Shown: in pieces, positions 1-8,899 of the stretch
How the letters are laid out: each line of letters begins with the position of its first letter
Position numbering within the stretch: position 1 is the stretch's first letter
Assembly: GCF_003837865.1 (NCBI RefSeq)
Contig: NZ_RQIS01000023.1
Coordinates: 1-64,000 of the forward strand
Reading direction: 5' to 3'
Origin: Paraburkholderia dinghuensis
Lineage (GTDB): Bacteria; Pseudomonadota; Gammaproteobacteria; Burkholderiales; Burkholderiaceae
DNA length: 64,000 nucleotides
Made by a program: the position numbers and the translations under genes
The notes under the pieces: model-generated
Told to the model about the DNA's origin: nothing
Databases searched by the model: none
The model's input: only the letters and a program-made list of their open reading frames with translations

Positions 1-273
1 GATCAATTCAAACTCACCGTAAAAAAACTCGACCGGTCTGGCCGTCCATGGCTCGCGCGGCGGAAAACAGCGTTTTCACATAGGCTGGACCCGGAAGAGA
101 CGCTTGAGCCGCTTGATACCGGACACTCGAAAATCGGCATGAACGTCGCGGTCGTATGCGGTGTCGTTTTCATGCTCGGTTTCCACACGATCGAGACCGG
201 AGATCACATAGCTTCCAACGTTAAGACTCGAAAGAGGGTGCATGCTCCGCTCCTTCGGAAAATTAGTCGACCC

Positions 274-597
274 TCAACGACAGAATTCGTTTGCCATAAG
301 AACTAGTATGAATAGATAGATAACCAGACCAGCCATGAAAACGTAGAGAATCTTGGCTGGTATTGCCGGTGGACCCACTCTTGAGGGGCGTTTGAAAATA
401 TTGAAATACTGAACAATCGTTGTTATCAATGAGGCAGCTACGACGAACGGGAATGCGATACTCACCAGTACCTTTATGGGATGAGGCATTGGAATTTGTA
501 TAGGAAAATTGCTGCATCCAGCAAAAAAAACACCAATGAAGAGTATTGCGGTTAAAACAAGAAAGATGAAGAATTTTGTCTTTGTATGCATGATCAT
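274..597 (-). CDS. small three-helix membrane protein, unknown function
   Basis: The predicted protein has 107 residues and three hydrophobic segments (about residues 8-28, 42-65 and 82-103) joined by short charged loops, so it is probably an inner-membrane protein. I chose the ATG at 597; a second ATG lies two codons on, and a longer upstream reading frame would run into the inverted repeat at 803-887. The gene is visibly AT-richer than its neighbours and uses codons rare in the rest of the window, which suggests horizontal acquisition. I do not recognise the family. A small orphan membrane protein beside a transposon-end repeat would fit an accessory or immunity-type protein, but nothing proves that. 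Confidence 0.5.
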   Translation of the reverse strand: MIMHTKTKFFIFLVLTAILFIGVFFAGCSNFPIQIPMPHPIKVLVSIAFPFVVAASLITTIVQYFNIFKRPSRVGPPAIPAKILYVFMAGLVIYLFILVLMANEFCR

Positions 598-802
598 CCA
601 AACGTGAATTTTTCCGCTAAATTTCGCTGAAAGTTGTCCCCCTTCTACGCGACAATATTTGATTGAGATTTTGCGGCGCCTGTCAACCAACCAGTGTGTC
701 GGAGGAGTCCGTTCTTTGCAAGTTGTCCTCAGATACTGAAGTTGTTGGTCACTATAGTCCGATTGTTTACGATCTGAGTCCCAACGCGGAATGGCCGAAA
801 CT

Positions 803-887
803 GGCTGTGGATTCAACCGGTCGATGCAACACACTAGAACCTGCGTGAGCAGCGGAGGTGTTGCATCGACCGGTTGAATCCACAGCC
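803..887. repeat. 30-bp perfect inverted repeat (transposon-end-like)
   Basis: The arms 803-832 and 858-887 are perfect reverse complements around a 25-nt spacer. The core of the right arm reads gcatcgaccggttgaatcc. The same core recurs at 12088-12103 (inverted) and 17947-17968 (direct). Read rightward, the right arm could encode -GGVASTG-stop, which resembles a transposase C-terminus running into its terminal repeat. Two abutting relic ends of an insertion sequence, or a miniature element, are the likeliest explanations. Confidence 0.75.
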
Positions 888-1007
888 GACTGTTGCCCGA
901 CATTGCGAACCGTCATCGACCCGGAGCGGCCTATCCGTAACTAATGGTCCGATTGTCGTTTCCTGTAACGGATCGCTTGTACGAGGCCGAAGTCAACGTT
1001 CTCCGCT

Positions 1008-1889
1008 CTACCGCGCCAGGCGTTGCTGCAGGAATTCGATAAAGCGCTGTGTTTTCGCGGGCAGCAGCCTGGTTTCCGTGATCGCGTAAATTGGCACGGC
1101 CGCGCCGTGCCAATCCGGGAGAACACGGCGCAACGTCCCGCTGGCGAGATCCTCTGCGACGACTTCCTGCGGCATCAGAACGATGCCCTGATCCAGTAAC
1201 GCGAGACGTCGAATCATACCGACGCTGTTGAGCGCAAATCGTCCACGCACGGGCACCGTAGTAGTCCGCTTTCCATCATGCAAAGTCCATGCGGCGGCCT
1301 TCAGGATCGCCAGGCATTCGTGCCGCGCGAGATCGCCGGGCTTGTCAGGTTCCCCCGATCGTTTGAGATACCCGGGCGACGCGTACAGGTATGGGGTCAG
1401 CGAGGCCAGCGTGCGCGCTATCAACTGCGAGTTTTCGGACTCGCCTATGCGGATCGCAACGTCGTAGGGCTCACTGACAAGATCGATCCGCCGCGGCGTG
1501 AGGTCGAAGTCGAAGCTGATACCCGGATACAGTTCAGCGAACTCCACGACTAGCGGCGCGAGGTACGTCACAGCGAAATCGACGGGCAGCGATACGCGCA
1601 GTATCCCACTGGGCTGCGCGAGCATTTCGCCAAGCTGCTCGTGGGCGAGGCGTGCCTCGTCGACAATGCGCTTGCACCGCTCAAAGTAAATCAGACCGGC
1701 CTCGGTTAACTCGATCTTGCGGGTCGTGCGATGCAGCAGGCGCAGCCCGATGGTTTTCTCCAGTGCGCTGATTCGCCTCGACACCGTCGAATTCGGTATG
1801 CCCATCGCTTGCCCGGCGTTGCGAAAGCCCCTGGCTTTGACGACCTCCACGAACAAGGCCATGTCATTGAGGTAGTCATCCATCCGCAT
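1008..1889 (-). CDS. LysR-family transcriptional regulator
   Basis: A 293-residue LysR-type regulator. Residues 5-63 form the winged helix-turn-helix (NSTVSRRISALEKTIG is the recognition region), and residues from about 90 form the effector-binding domain typical of the AaeR/DmlR-like branch. Its length is normal for the family. It is transcribed away from the Old Yellow Enzyme gene at 2073 with about 180 bp between the starts. Such a divergent pair usually means that the regulator controls the enzyme gene and itself. The inducer is unknown; electrophiles or alkenals are plausible because of the neighbour. Confidence 0.9.
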   Translation of the reverse strand: MRMDDYLNDMALFVEVVKARGFRNAGQAMGIPNSTVSRRISALEKTIGLRLLHRTTRKIELTEAGLIYFERCKRIVDEARLAHEQLGEMLAQPSGILRVSLPVDFAVTYLAPLVVEFAELYPGISFDFDLTPRRIDLVSEPYDVAIRIGESENSQLIARTLASLTPYLYASPGYLKRSGEPDKPGDLARHECLAILKAAAWTLHDGKRTTTVPVRGRFALNSVGMIRRLALLDQGIVLMPQEVVAEDLASGTLRRVLPDWHGAAVPIYAITETRLLPAKTQRFIEFLQQRLAR

Positions 1890-2072
1890 TGCTCCATTTA
1901 TGCAGCAATGATATCCGAAAGACCATCTTTATCTTCCGGGTGAAGCAGACGATGATGCGTCCATCGCAACTTCAGGCTGCCGCTGACGCGCTCCTGGGCA
2001 CGGAAGTGTCCTTCATGGCTTCGTCGTGCAGCGGCGCCTGGTCCTGGTTCCACTTCATTCGAGGATCCCATC

Positions 2073-3146
2073 GTGAGCAAACTATTCGATTCCGTTCGTG
2101 TCGGCCGCTACACTCTGCGCAACCGCCTGGTCATGGCGCCGATGACCAGGTCGCGTGCCAGGTTCGACGGCACGCCGGGCGAGCTGGCCGTTGAGTATTA
2201 CGGGCAGCGCGCCAGCGTCGGCCTGATTGTCTCGGAGGGGACTCAGCCCTCAGCGGACGGTCAGGGCTACCTGACGACGCCCGGCATCTACACCGATGAG
2301 CACGTGGCCGGCTGGAAGAGCGTCACGGACGCAGTGCATGGGAAAGGCGGCCACATGTTCATTCAACTGATGCACGCCGGACGCATGTCCCACCCGGACA
2401 ACACGCCTCACCACCGACCGGGTGTGGCACCGTCTGCGATCGCGCCGGGCACAGGCATGTTTACGGCCAGGGGAATGCAGGACATTCCTGTGCCGCGCGC
2501 GCTGACAATCGAGGAGGTTCGCCAGACGGTCGCCGACTTTGCCTTCGCGGCACGCCGCGCGATTGAAGCCGGTGCGGACGGCGTCGAAATTCATGGCGCG
2601 AACGCGTATCTGATCCAGCAGTTTTTCGCCCCAAGCGCAAACGCACGCACGGACGAATACGGCGGGTCCATCGAAAATCGCGCACGCTTCGCCATCGAGG
2701 TAGCGAGGGCAATTGCCCGCGAGATCGGTGCTGATCGAACGGCCATCCGCCTGTCGCCCGGTACGACGATGTGGGGCATCGACGAAGGTGCCGAAGGAGC
2801 GGAACTCTACCGTTACCTCGTCGGCGAACTCGACAAGCTGGGGCTGGCCTATCTGCACATCATGCATCAGGGCGATGAGGCGCTTCTGGAGGACATCCGT
2901 TCGCTCTGGACCGGCAAACTGATTCTGAACCGTCCTGGGCGATCGCGCGAACAGGTGGGAGTCGATGTCGCTTCGGGCATGGCCGACCTGGAAGCGTACG
3001 GCGCCATGGTGTTGGCGAACCCGGATTTCGTCGAACGCCTCAAGATCAACGCCCCGATGAATGAGCCGCATAGGGAAGGTTTCTTTGGTGGCACAGAGAA
3101 GTTCTACACCGACTATCCAACGCTGAGCGAAGCCATCTCTGGCTGA
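2073..3146 (+). CDS. alkene reductase, Old Yellow Enzyme family
   Basis: A 357-residue FMN-dependent NAD(P)H:flavin oxidoreductase of the NemA/OYE type, which reduces activated C=C bonds of enals, enones, maleimides or nitro compounds. The N-terminal strand VMAPMTRSRA and the catalytic set H174, N177, Y179 (in HGANAYL) are present, followed by the family stretch RTDEYGGS. The start is GTG at 2073 with gagga seven bases upstream. The LysR gene at 1008-1889 is divergent and is the likely regulator. A second family member is at 53957-55018 under an ArsR-type regulator. Confidence 0.93.
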   Translation: MSKLFDSVRVGRYTLRNRLVMAPMTRSRARFDGTPGELAVEYYGQRASVGLIVSEGTQPSADGQGYLTTPGIYTDEHVAGWKSVTDAVHGKGGHMFIQLMHAGRMSHPDNTPHHRPGVAPSAIAPGTGMFTARGMQDIPVPRALTIEEVRQTVADFAFAARRAIEAGADGVEIHGANAYLIQQFFAPSANARTDEYGGSIENRARFAIEVARAIAREIGADRTAIRLSPGTTMWGIDEGAEGAELYRYLVGELDKLGLAYLHIMHQGDEALLEDIRSLWTGKLILNRPGRSREQVGVDVASGMADLEAYGAMVLANPDFVERLKINAPMNEPHREGFFGGTEKFYTDYPTLSEAISG

Positions 3147-3424
3147 GGAGGCAATCCGGCTTGTAAGCCCGCTTGTAAGCCCGCCGCTTACACGCTGAAG
3201 CGCGAATTCCAGATCATGTAACCCAGATGCGTCATTCGAATGTCCATCTGGGCATGTCGCGGCTGGTTGAAGCAGGCCAATAGCCCGCTTCAACCGTGGC
3301 GCGTGCATACGGGTCTGAACCCATCTTCGCGACGCGCAAAAAACCACACACCAACACGCGCTGGCGCAAAGGGCGTCCAGAAAAACGCTGGTACTCTTAC
3401 AGGTTTTTCCTGCAGGTCTACGCC

Positions 3425-4723
3425 ATGAAGCGCCCACAACTTCTCAGCCCCGCCGGCTCGCTGCGCGCCTTGAACTACGCTCTCGCATACGGCGCCGATG
3501 CGGTATACGCGGGCCTGCCACGCTACAGCCTGCGTGCGCGCAACAACGAGTTCCGCAACACGGGCTTCCTGGGCGAAGGGATCGAAGCCTGCCGGGCAGC
3601 CGGCAAAAGCTTCTACTTGACCGTCAACCTGATGCCGCACAACCGCAAGGTCGACACCTTCATCAAGGACTTGCGCGACGCGGTGGCCCTTGGCCCGGAT
3701 GCCCTGATCATGGCCGACCCCGGACTGATCATGATGGTCCGCGAGACGTGGCCCGACATGCCGGTCCACCTGTCCGTGCAGGCCAACACCGTCAACTACG
3801 CCGCCGTCCGTTTCTGGAATTCGATCGGCGTATCACGCGTGATCCTGTCGCGCGAACTTTCGCTGGACGAGATCGCTGAGATCCGCCAACGCTGCCCCGA
3901 CACCGAACTCGAAGTCTTTGTGCATGGCGCGTTGTGCATGGCGTATTCCGGACGCTGTCTGCTCTCCGGCTACTTCAATCACCGCGACTCGAATCAGGGC
4001 ACCTGCACCAACGCCTGCCGCTGGAGCTATCGCATGACCGAATCCGCGCTCACGCCTGAAGGCGAACACGTGCCGCGCCACGCTGCTGCGGATCGCGTGT
4101 ATATGCTGGAGGAAGAAGCGCAGCGCAGCGGCGAATGGATGGAGCTGTCCGAAGACGAACACGGCACCTATCTGATGAATTCGCGTGACCTGCGCGCGAT
4201 CGAACATGTGCAGCGACTGGTCGATATCGGCGTCGATTGTCTGAAGATCGAAGGCCGTACCAAGTCACATTACTATGTCGCGCGTACCGCACAGCTCTAT
4301 ACGCGCGCCATCGACGACGCGGTCGCCGGCCGCCCGTTCGACGCGGGGCTTCTCGGTCGCCTCGAGGGCCTCGCCAATCGTGGCTACACCGACGGCTTCC
4401 TGCAGCGGCATCATTCCGAGGATTACCAGAACTACTTGAGCGGAGCCTCGGGCAACGCGCGTCAACAGTTCGTCGGCGAATGGCTGGCTTATGACGCAGT
4501 GACCGGGCTCACGACGCTCGACGTGAAGAATCGCTTTGCCGTTGGCGATGCGCTGGAGATCGTCACGCCGGACGGCGCGCGCGACATGACCTTGAGTCGC
4601 ATGGAAAACATCGAAGGACAAGCCTGTGATGTCGCGCCCGGCAGTGGCCATACGGTCCGCGTCGACATCGGAGAAACCGGGCCGATGACGCTTGTGGCCC
4701 GATATGTCGCGGATGATCAGTAG
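3425..4723 (+). CDS. trhP: U32-family tRNA uridine 5-hydroxylation protein (YegQ/TrhP)
   Basis: A 432-residue U32 'peptidase' family protein, matching the size of E. coli YegQ/TrhP. TrhP is needed for prephenate-dependent formation of 5-hydroxyuridine at the wobble position of tRNAs. The U32 signature lies at residues 162-182, and C171, C178, C194 and C198 form a cysteine set that probably holds an Fe-S cluster (inference from the family). The reading frame is open upstream to 3296, but the conserved N-terminus begins at ATG 3425 (MKRPQLLSPAGS), so I use that start. It stands alone between the reductase gene and a degraded region. Confidence 0.88.
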   Translation: MKRPQLLSPAGSLRALNYALAYGADAVYAGLPRYSLRARNNEFRNTGFLGEGIEACRAAGKSFYLTVNLMPHNRKVDTFIKDLRDAVALGPDALIMADPGLIMMVRETWPDMPVHLSVQANTVNYAAVRFWNSIGVSRVILSRELSLDEIAEIRQRCPDTELEVFVHGALCMAYSGRCLLSGYFNHRDSNQGTCTNACRWSYRMTESALTPEGEHVPRHAAADRVYMLEEEAQRSGEWMELSEDEHGTYLMNSRDLRAIEHVQRLVDIGVDCLKIEGRTKSHYYVARTAQLYTRAIDDAVAGRPFDAGLLGRLEGLANRGYTDGFLQRHHSEDYQNYLSGASGNARQQFVGEWLAYDAVTGLTTLDVKNRFAVGDALEIVTPDGARDMTLSRMENIEGQACDVAPGSGHTVRVDIGETGPMTLVARYVADDQ

Positions 4724-5032
4724 GCGTTGAAACCGAGGTCTTTCGCATGCATCCGGGATGCACGCGATATTTTCATCAGCGTCCTCGGGCTAGTGCAGGC
4801 GAGAGAAGTCAGTGCGACGGCGTGCGTTTGTTGCAGGCTTGGGACGCTGCTCGAAGTTGAAATCGATTCGGGCGGTTACGCCTGAATTCTCGATGGCTGC
4901 GATAAGAACATTATCTGCACAGCAGCGCTCACGATGCTCTAAACACGACTATCGAATGCGTCACTGCGACGGTGGATGGCAGCATTCGGGAAACGCGAGG
5001 GGCGCTCGCCGACCCTCACCCGTCGTTCGACC
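4724..5032. other. intergenic, no gene recognised
   Basis: About 310 bp between trhP and the integrase relic. No reading frame with a credible ribosome site or recognisable protein was found. It probably belongs to the same decayed accessory segment as the integrase fragment. Confidence 0.5.
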
Positions 5033-5467
5033 CTATGCGGTCTGATGGCGGGTTTCGATGTACTGTAGTGTCGACAAGTGCGGAGAGTCGTGAATTCTGC
5101 TCGGAAAAAAATGGAAGTCGGTTGCGTGCAGTCCCGCAAGCCTGATCCATGCCGCCACGCTCTCACGGGTCTGTTCGGTAATCTCGAACTGTACAGGCCG
5201 TTGTGTCTTCTGCTGCATGATCGTCGCGCGGCTGGCGACGCGCTCCCCGTGACAAACGTCACGTACGCGCAGCTTCGTCAGATTACAAGCCCGAAGCTTG
5301 CTGTCTATGGCGAGATTGAACATTGCCAGATCCCGCACGCGTTACGAAAGCTGCAGGCGCACGCGTTTAGCCCAAATCTCCTTCAGCTTTAACGGCGGAT
5401 TCTGGCCGGTCAATCTCCCTTTGTTCCACGGTACCCGCGACGGACCCGTATCGGTTGATGTGCTCAT
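5033..5467 (-). pseudogene. decayed tyrosine integrase (small phage-integrase family)
   Basis: On the minus strand, translation from ATG 5467 (MSTSTDTGPSRVPWNKG) gives the start of the roughly 195-residue tyrosine integrase common in Burkholderiales. A TAA at 5344-5342 interrupts it after LRLQLS-like sequence. The frame then resumes as RDLAMFNLAIDSKLRAC and reaches HDSPHLST. Homology stops there and the catalytic C-terminal half (the region with R-H-R-Y residues) is missing. It therefore has an internal stop plus a 3' truncation and is surely non-functional. It marks an old mobile-element insertion. Confidence 0.8.
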
Positions 5468-5471
5468 GACA

Positions 5472-5495
5472 ATCTCCCTTCAATTGAAGGGAGAT
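5472..5495. repeat. 24-bp perfect palindrome upstream of the integrase relic
   Basis: The left half atctcccttcaa and right half ttgaagggagat are exact reverse complements with no spacer. It ends five bases upstream of the integrase ATG at 5467. It could be an operator of the ancestral integrase gene or a recombination site; it includes the gggag ribosome site of the pseudogene. Confidence 0.6.
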
Positions 5496-5723
5496 CCAGT
5501 CTGAGTCCAGAGCAATGGGCACTACCCGACCCTTGTCGGTCGCTTATCGCGCCGATTTGCGAATGGCAGCTTGCGGTGTGAGGCCGACGGCTGAAAGCCG
5601 ATAGCAGGAATGACCGGCCATTCGCAAGACCTGCTGTGCGCCGGCCTCGCGGCGCGAGGCATCGCTGTCTGAGCCGGTTCGCCATACCGCCGGCAGGCCC
5701 GGACACTTCGAATCGTCAAACCA

Positions 5724-7265
5724 TCAGAACGTCACGACTGTCCGCAGTCCGGCCACGGCCTCGTTGCCAATGCGCGCACCGTTGTTGTTCGGGTCAGGGA
5801 TGCCGCCGCCCGGATGTAAGATGTACTGGAGTTCGCCTTGCAGCAGCCACCACGGCGTAACCTGGCATTGGTACGTCGCCTCGATCACCGTTTCAGCCGT
5901 TCGCACGGGATAGCCGGGCGTCGTGAAGCTTCCGACGTCGCGATCGAGCGCGCTCACGCTCGAGCTGATGTTCGCGTAGCTGACCGCAAGACCGACCGAG
6001 TCGTTATCCCGGCCCTTGAACGGCGCCTTTAGCACCACCCCCGCATTCATGTTGAAGTCGATCAGGTTGCGGTCGCCCGGCGCGCCCATCACACGCGTGA
6101 ATACACCGAGCGACTGGGGGCTGTCGGCACTCGGACGCCACACCATCTGGTCTGCGACGGCATAGATGCTGAAGTTGCCGTCGTGCGTGGCCGGCACGCC
6201 GTTCGACGCGTGGCTCGCGAGCGAAATGCCGTTGGTGTCGAAGTGTTGATCCGCGAAGCGATTGTTGTTGTACCAGAAGCCCAGCTTGTAGGTGCCCGGG
6301 AGCCCACCCGGCTGCGCCGCGCCGGAACCGTTTGCTGGGGGCTGGTTAATCGTGTACTGGACCTCGCCGATCATCATTGCGCCGTTGTGCAGGTTGAACT
6401 GCGTGCCGCTGGCGTTGAGCTGCTGCGGGTCGCCGTTGCCCGGCGCCGGGTTGCCGTCGAAGACGCCACCGAGAATCGTCGTCGAATCATTCGGCTTGAA
6501 CCGCAGGCGCACACCGAGCGACGACAGCGGGTAGGCGGGGCCGCCCGCAGGCAAGGCAGTGGCGGCCAGGACGGGCCAGCCGAACGTAGCGTTCGCGAAA
6601 GTGCTGGCGTACTCGCTGACGATGAATTCTTGATCAAGGCTTTGCTGGCCGATCTTGACATCGAACTTGTCCCCGAACGCCTGCTGGTACCAGAGTTCCC
6701 ACAAACGCGTCGATGCTTCGGCCTCCACGCCGCTCACGGCTTGCAGCGAATTCAGGCGTGCGGCCGTAATGCCGTGTCCGTGAATCTGCAAGGCATCGAC
6801 GAAAAAGGTGCCGCCCTGCAGGCCGAACGCCTTATTGGTATCAACGCTCAGGCCGAATTGCGTGGCGCCGTTATAAGAGGCGCCCTTCGAGATACCGCCG
6901 GTGAAGTTGCCGTAGAGTTCGCTCGTCTCTTGCACGTTGAACGTCACACCGTGGTCGCCCAGCAGCGTGCGCAGTCCGCCCATGTCGCCAAGCAGGTTCG
7001 AGCGCTCCCAGAAGCTGGTCGGCGCGGGGGCGGTCTCGCCCTGCGCGGGCGTTGCGTCGGCGTTAGTCATCGGCGTGGGGGACTGGTCTGCCGTTGTCGG
7101 TGCGACTGACTCCGACTGTGCGTAAACCGGAGCTGATGCACCAGCGGCCAGTGCAATTACCAGTGCCGCAGCGGCGCAGACGGGCATCAGGCGCGGGGTC
7201 GGCGCGAGAAAATACGGCGCACCAATGCCGTTGTCGTTTTGTGTGAGCGTGCCAAATGAAATCAT
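5724..7265 (-). CDS. OprB-family outer-membrane porin
   Basis: A 513-residue porin of the carbohydrate-selective OprB type. It has an N-terminal signal sequence (hydrophobic stretch about residues 27-48, cleavage likely near VYAQ), a flexible Pro/Thr/Ala linker, then alternating amphipathic strands, ending in a C-terminal phenylalanine (RTVVTF) as needed for BAM insertion. I chose ATG 7265; an in-frame ATG at 7304 would add 13 residues. The gene is divergent from the NRAMP-type transporter at 9014, 1.7 kb away. Although annotated families imply sugar uptake, OprB-like channels are also known to serve divalent metals (MnoP of Bradyrhizobium). A partner role for the NRAMP protein is therefore possible but unproven. 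Confidence 0.85.
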   Translation of the reverse strand: MISFGTLTQNDNGIGAPYFLAPTPRLMPVCAAAALVIALAAGASAPVYAQSESVAPTTADQSPTPMTNADATPAQGETAPAPTSFWERSNLLGDMGGLRTLLGDHGVTFNVQETSELYGNFTGGISKGASYNGATQFGLSVDTNKAFGLQGGTFFVDALQIHGHGITAARLNSLQAVSGVEAEASTRLWELWYQQAFGDKFDVKIGQQSLDQEFIVSEYASTFANATFGWPVLAATALPAGGPAYPLSSLGVRLRFKPNDSTTILGGVFDGNPAPGNGDPQQLNASGTQFNLHNGAMMIGEVQYTINQPPANGSGAAQPGGLPGTYKLGFWYNNNRFADQHFDTNGISLASHASNGVPATHDGNFSIYAVADQMVWRPSADSPQSLGVFTRVMGAPGDRNLIDFNMNAGVVLKAPFKGRDNDSVGLAVSYANISSSVSALDRDVGSFTTPGYPVRTAETVIEATYQCQVTPWWLLQGELQYILHPGGGIPDPNNNGARIGNEAVAGLRTVVTF

Positions 7266-7384
7266 TTTGCTTTCTTCTGAGGACTTGAACCGACGAACGA
7301 GCAATGGCGACGAGGGAAGACGTTCGGCGCCAGCCCGCTGTTACACCGCAGTTTTGTGAAGTCGCGGTTGCGACGACAGTCAAC

Positions 7385-7603
7385 TCACGCGGGCCATGGT
7401 GTACCGCGGACATTGCCTCTTGATGTCGTCCAGAGGGACGCGATTGAGACCCCAGTTCGCACTGACTGGCTTGTGCCGGTGCTTGTGTGCGTGCTTGTAC
7501 GCTGCCAGAGCTGGCCATGACCGTTGAAGTCCCCGCGCGGTGCGACGACCGGCGACGCACGCAAATAAGCGCGCGAGACGCGTAGAAAGCGTTCGATATG
7601 CAT
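7385..7603 (-). CDS. possible short ORF (72 aa) upstream of the porin gene
   Basis: On the minus strand, ATG 7603 is preceded by gggag seven bases away and opens a 72-residue frame (starts MHIERFLRVSRAYLRAS) that ends 119 bp before the porin start. The product has no recognisable domain and is Arg/Ser/Thr-rich. It could be a leader ORF in the porin transcript or chance. I list it because the opposite side of this divergent region also carries short ORFs with good ribosome sites. Confidence 0.25.
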   Translation of the reverse strand: MHIERFLRVSRAYLRASPVVAPRGDFNGHGQLWQRTSTHTSTGTSQSVRTGVSIASLWTTSRGNVRGTPWPA

Positions 7604-8564
7604 GAGTAAACTCCCGTCGAACCCGGCCAGGCCGGGCAACGTTCGATAAGCGACGCGCCTTCAGCGAAGTAAAACGCTGCCGGCGTGCTTACACAAATAA
7701 AGGGAGCGTGCTACAGACAGACCGCACAGGCGGTCTGGGAAGAAGCGCGCTGACCCGGCAATCGGGGGCAGCGGCGGGGAGGAAAGTCCGGCGTCGCTAA
7801 CGCGCGATTGCAACCTGGGCGCCGGCACGGGCCGGCATACAAGATCGACTACTAGAGCTTGCGTCCACGAAGGACTCTCCTGTTCCTGAAAACAGGGCGG
7901 ATTCTATGCTCGCCATTTGCGAACGCGCAAGCAGAAATTACTACGCAGTGCTGATTCGCTAGCGATGCGGTCCCGGCAACCCGTGTCGGCATGGGCCCGG
8001 CTTGATGACATCAGGGTGGAGCGAGAGCGACTACTGCGTCGCTCGCGCGCAACATTTGCGGGCAGCAGCATGGATGGCCTCGCGAGCAAGACATGACGAG
8101 ATCTGCAAAACGATTCTCATCCACTGCAAGTAACGGATTCGAAAGAAAAATCCTCGGAATATTTGTTGACGTAGCGCGCGCGTCGTTCCTAAAATTCGCA
8201 TGTTTCCACGAAAGGGGCATATGCCTTGGACAGTTGCAGTAGTCGACCTTCGAGAAATTTTTCTGCCTGACCGGCACGACGCCCGCCTGGATTTTTCCTT
8301 AGCCGCCGTCCTGCCAGCAGGCAGACGGTGCGCGCCGCAGTAGCTTCCGTAGTTTCTTCCTCGCGCATCTTTTCGATTTGCCGTCGTCCTTGACGCGTGC
8401 GGTGTAACGCGCATTCGTCCAGACGACCTGGCGCGTCGAGCCATTGGCTCGCAGCGCCGCTCGTTCACGCCGTTTTCGCGCGCACCGAATGCCGCGCGGA
8501 CCCGGCGTGCGGTTAAACACGTGCGTCAAACGCGAATCAGACGCAAACGACAAAGGAGTTCACG
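7604..8564. other. long divergent intergenic region between porin and NRAMP leader
   Basis: About 960 bp without a convincing gene. It contains the RNase P RNA-like fragment (7741-7800) and presumably the promoters of both divergent units. Several minus-strand frames are open, but they are Arg-rich, lack ribosome sites and look like shadows of GC-rich DNA. Confidence 0.5.
7741..7800 (+). other. RNase P RNA-like 5' fragment (rnpB relic?)
   Basis: The segment holds ggggaggaaagtccgg (7776-7791), the near-invariant P4/CR-I core of bacterial RNase P RNA, preceded by a gaagc...tgacc-like 5' end and followed by gtcgctaacg (compare gtggctaacgg in beta-proteobacterial rnpB). The rest of the roughly 350-400-nt molecule, including the acagggca and later conserved blocks, is not seen downstream. 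It is therefore at most a partial copy. Confidence 0.35.
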
Positions 8565-8636
8565 ATGCCTGACCCTGAACCTTGTCCCTGTACGACTCAT
8601 CGTGCGTTCTCGCTGAACGCCGCTTGCTTCGCCTGA
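8565..8636 (+). CDS. 23-aa acidic-proline leader peptide (MPDPEPCPC...), MgtL-like
   Basis: ATG 8565 is preceded by aaaggag seven bases upstream, one of the best ribosome sites in the window. The 23-residue peptide begins MPDPEPCPC and has three Cys. Alternating Asp/Glu-Pro at the very N-terminus is the feature of the E. coli/Salmonella MgtL leader (MEPDPTPLP), where such stretches destabilise ribosomes at low Mg2+ and raise expression of the Mg2+ transporter downstream. The next features are a hairpin (8661-8688), a second short ORF (8750) and the NRAMP-type transporter (9014). The role as an ion-sensing leader is inferred from this position and sequence. Confidence 0.55.
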   Translation: MPDPEPCPCTTHRAFSLNAACFA

Positions 8637-8660
8637 CATCCTCGCCGCACACGTTCCTCC

Positions 8661-8688
8661 CACACGCCCGAGTGCTTCGGCTCGTGTG
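8661..8688 (+). promoter_or_regulatory. hairpin in the NRAMP 5' leader
   Basis: The outer arms cacacg and cgtgtg enclose an inner cgag/ctcg pairing. A further gaaacg/cgtttc pairing follows (about 8694-8699 with 8725-8730) just before the ribosome site of the second short ORF. The structures lie where an attenuator or Rho-access switch would be expected. Confidence 0.4.
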
Positions 8689-8749
8689 AACCGAAACGAA
8701 GGCAGGCCTGGTCGAAGGCACCCCGTTTCAAGTTATTGGAGGAATCATC

Positions 8750-8899
8750 ATGCGCTTCGCTCTGCTCGTTTCGCATTTCCCGCATGTCGAAGAAGCTCGC
8801 ATGCACTACAACGGCATGCTCGCGCTCGACGCCCGCCCGCCCGTTTCGGCCCGCGTGGTCGCCGCCATCCGGACGGCGCTCAAGAAGCTCGCTCACTGA
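8750..8899 (+). CDS. 49-aa short ORF in the NRAMP leader
   Basis: ATG 8750 follows ttggagga at good spacing. The 49-residue product (starts MRFALLVSHFPHVEEA, ends ALKKLAH) has no known domain or signal peptide. It ends 114 bp before the NRAMP start, in the same direction. It may be a small protein acting with the transporter or, more likely, part of a translation-dependent regulatory leader together with the 23-residue ORF at 8565. Confidence 0.5.
   Translation: MRFALLVSHFPHVEEARMHYNGMLALDARPPVSARVVAAIRTALKKLAH

Noticed and set aside
1..309. Plus-strand frame open from the left window edge (ends ...TTEFVCHKN)
   Set aside because: It overlaps the better supported minus-strand gene at 274-597, has no recognised domain, and without the left flank a partial gene cannot be separated from chance.
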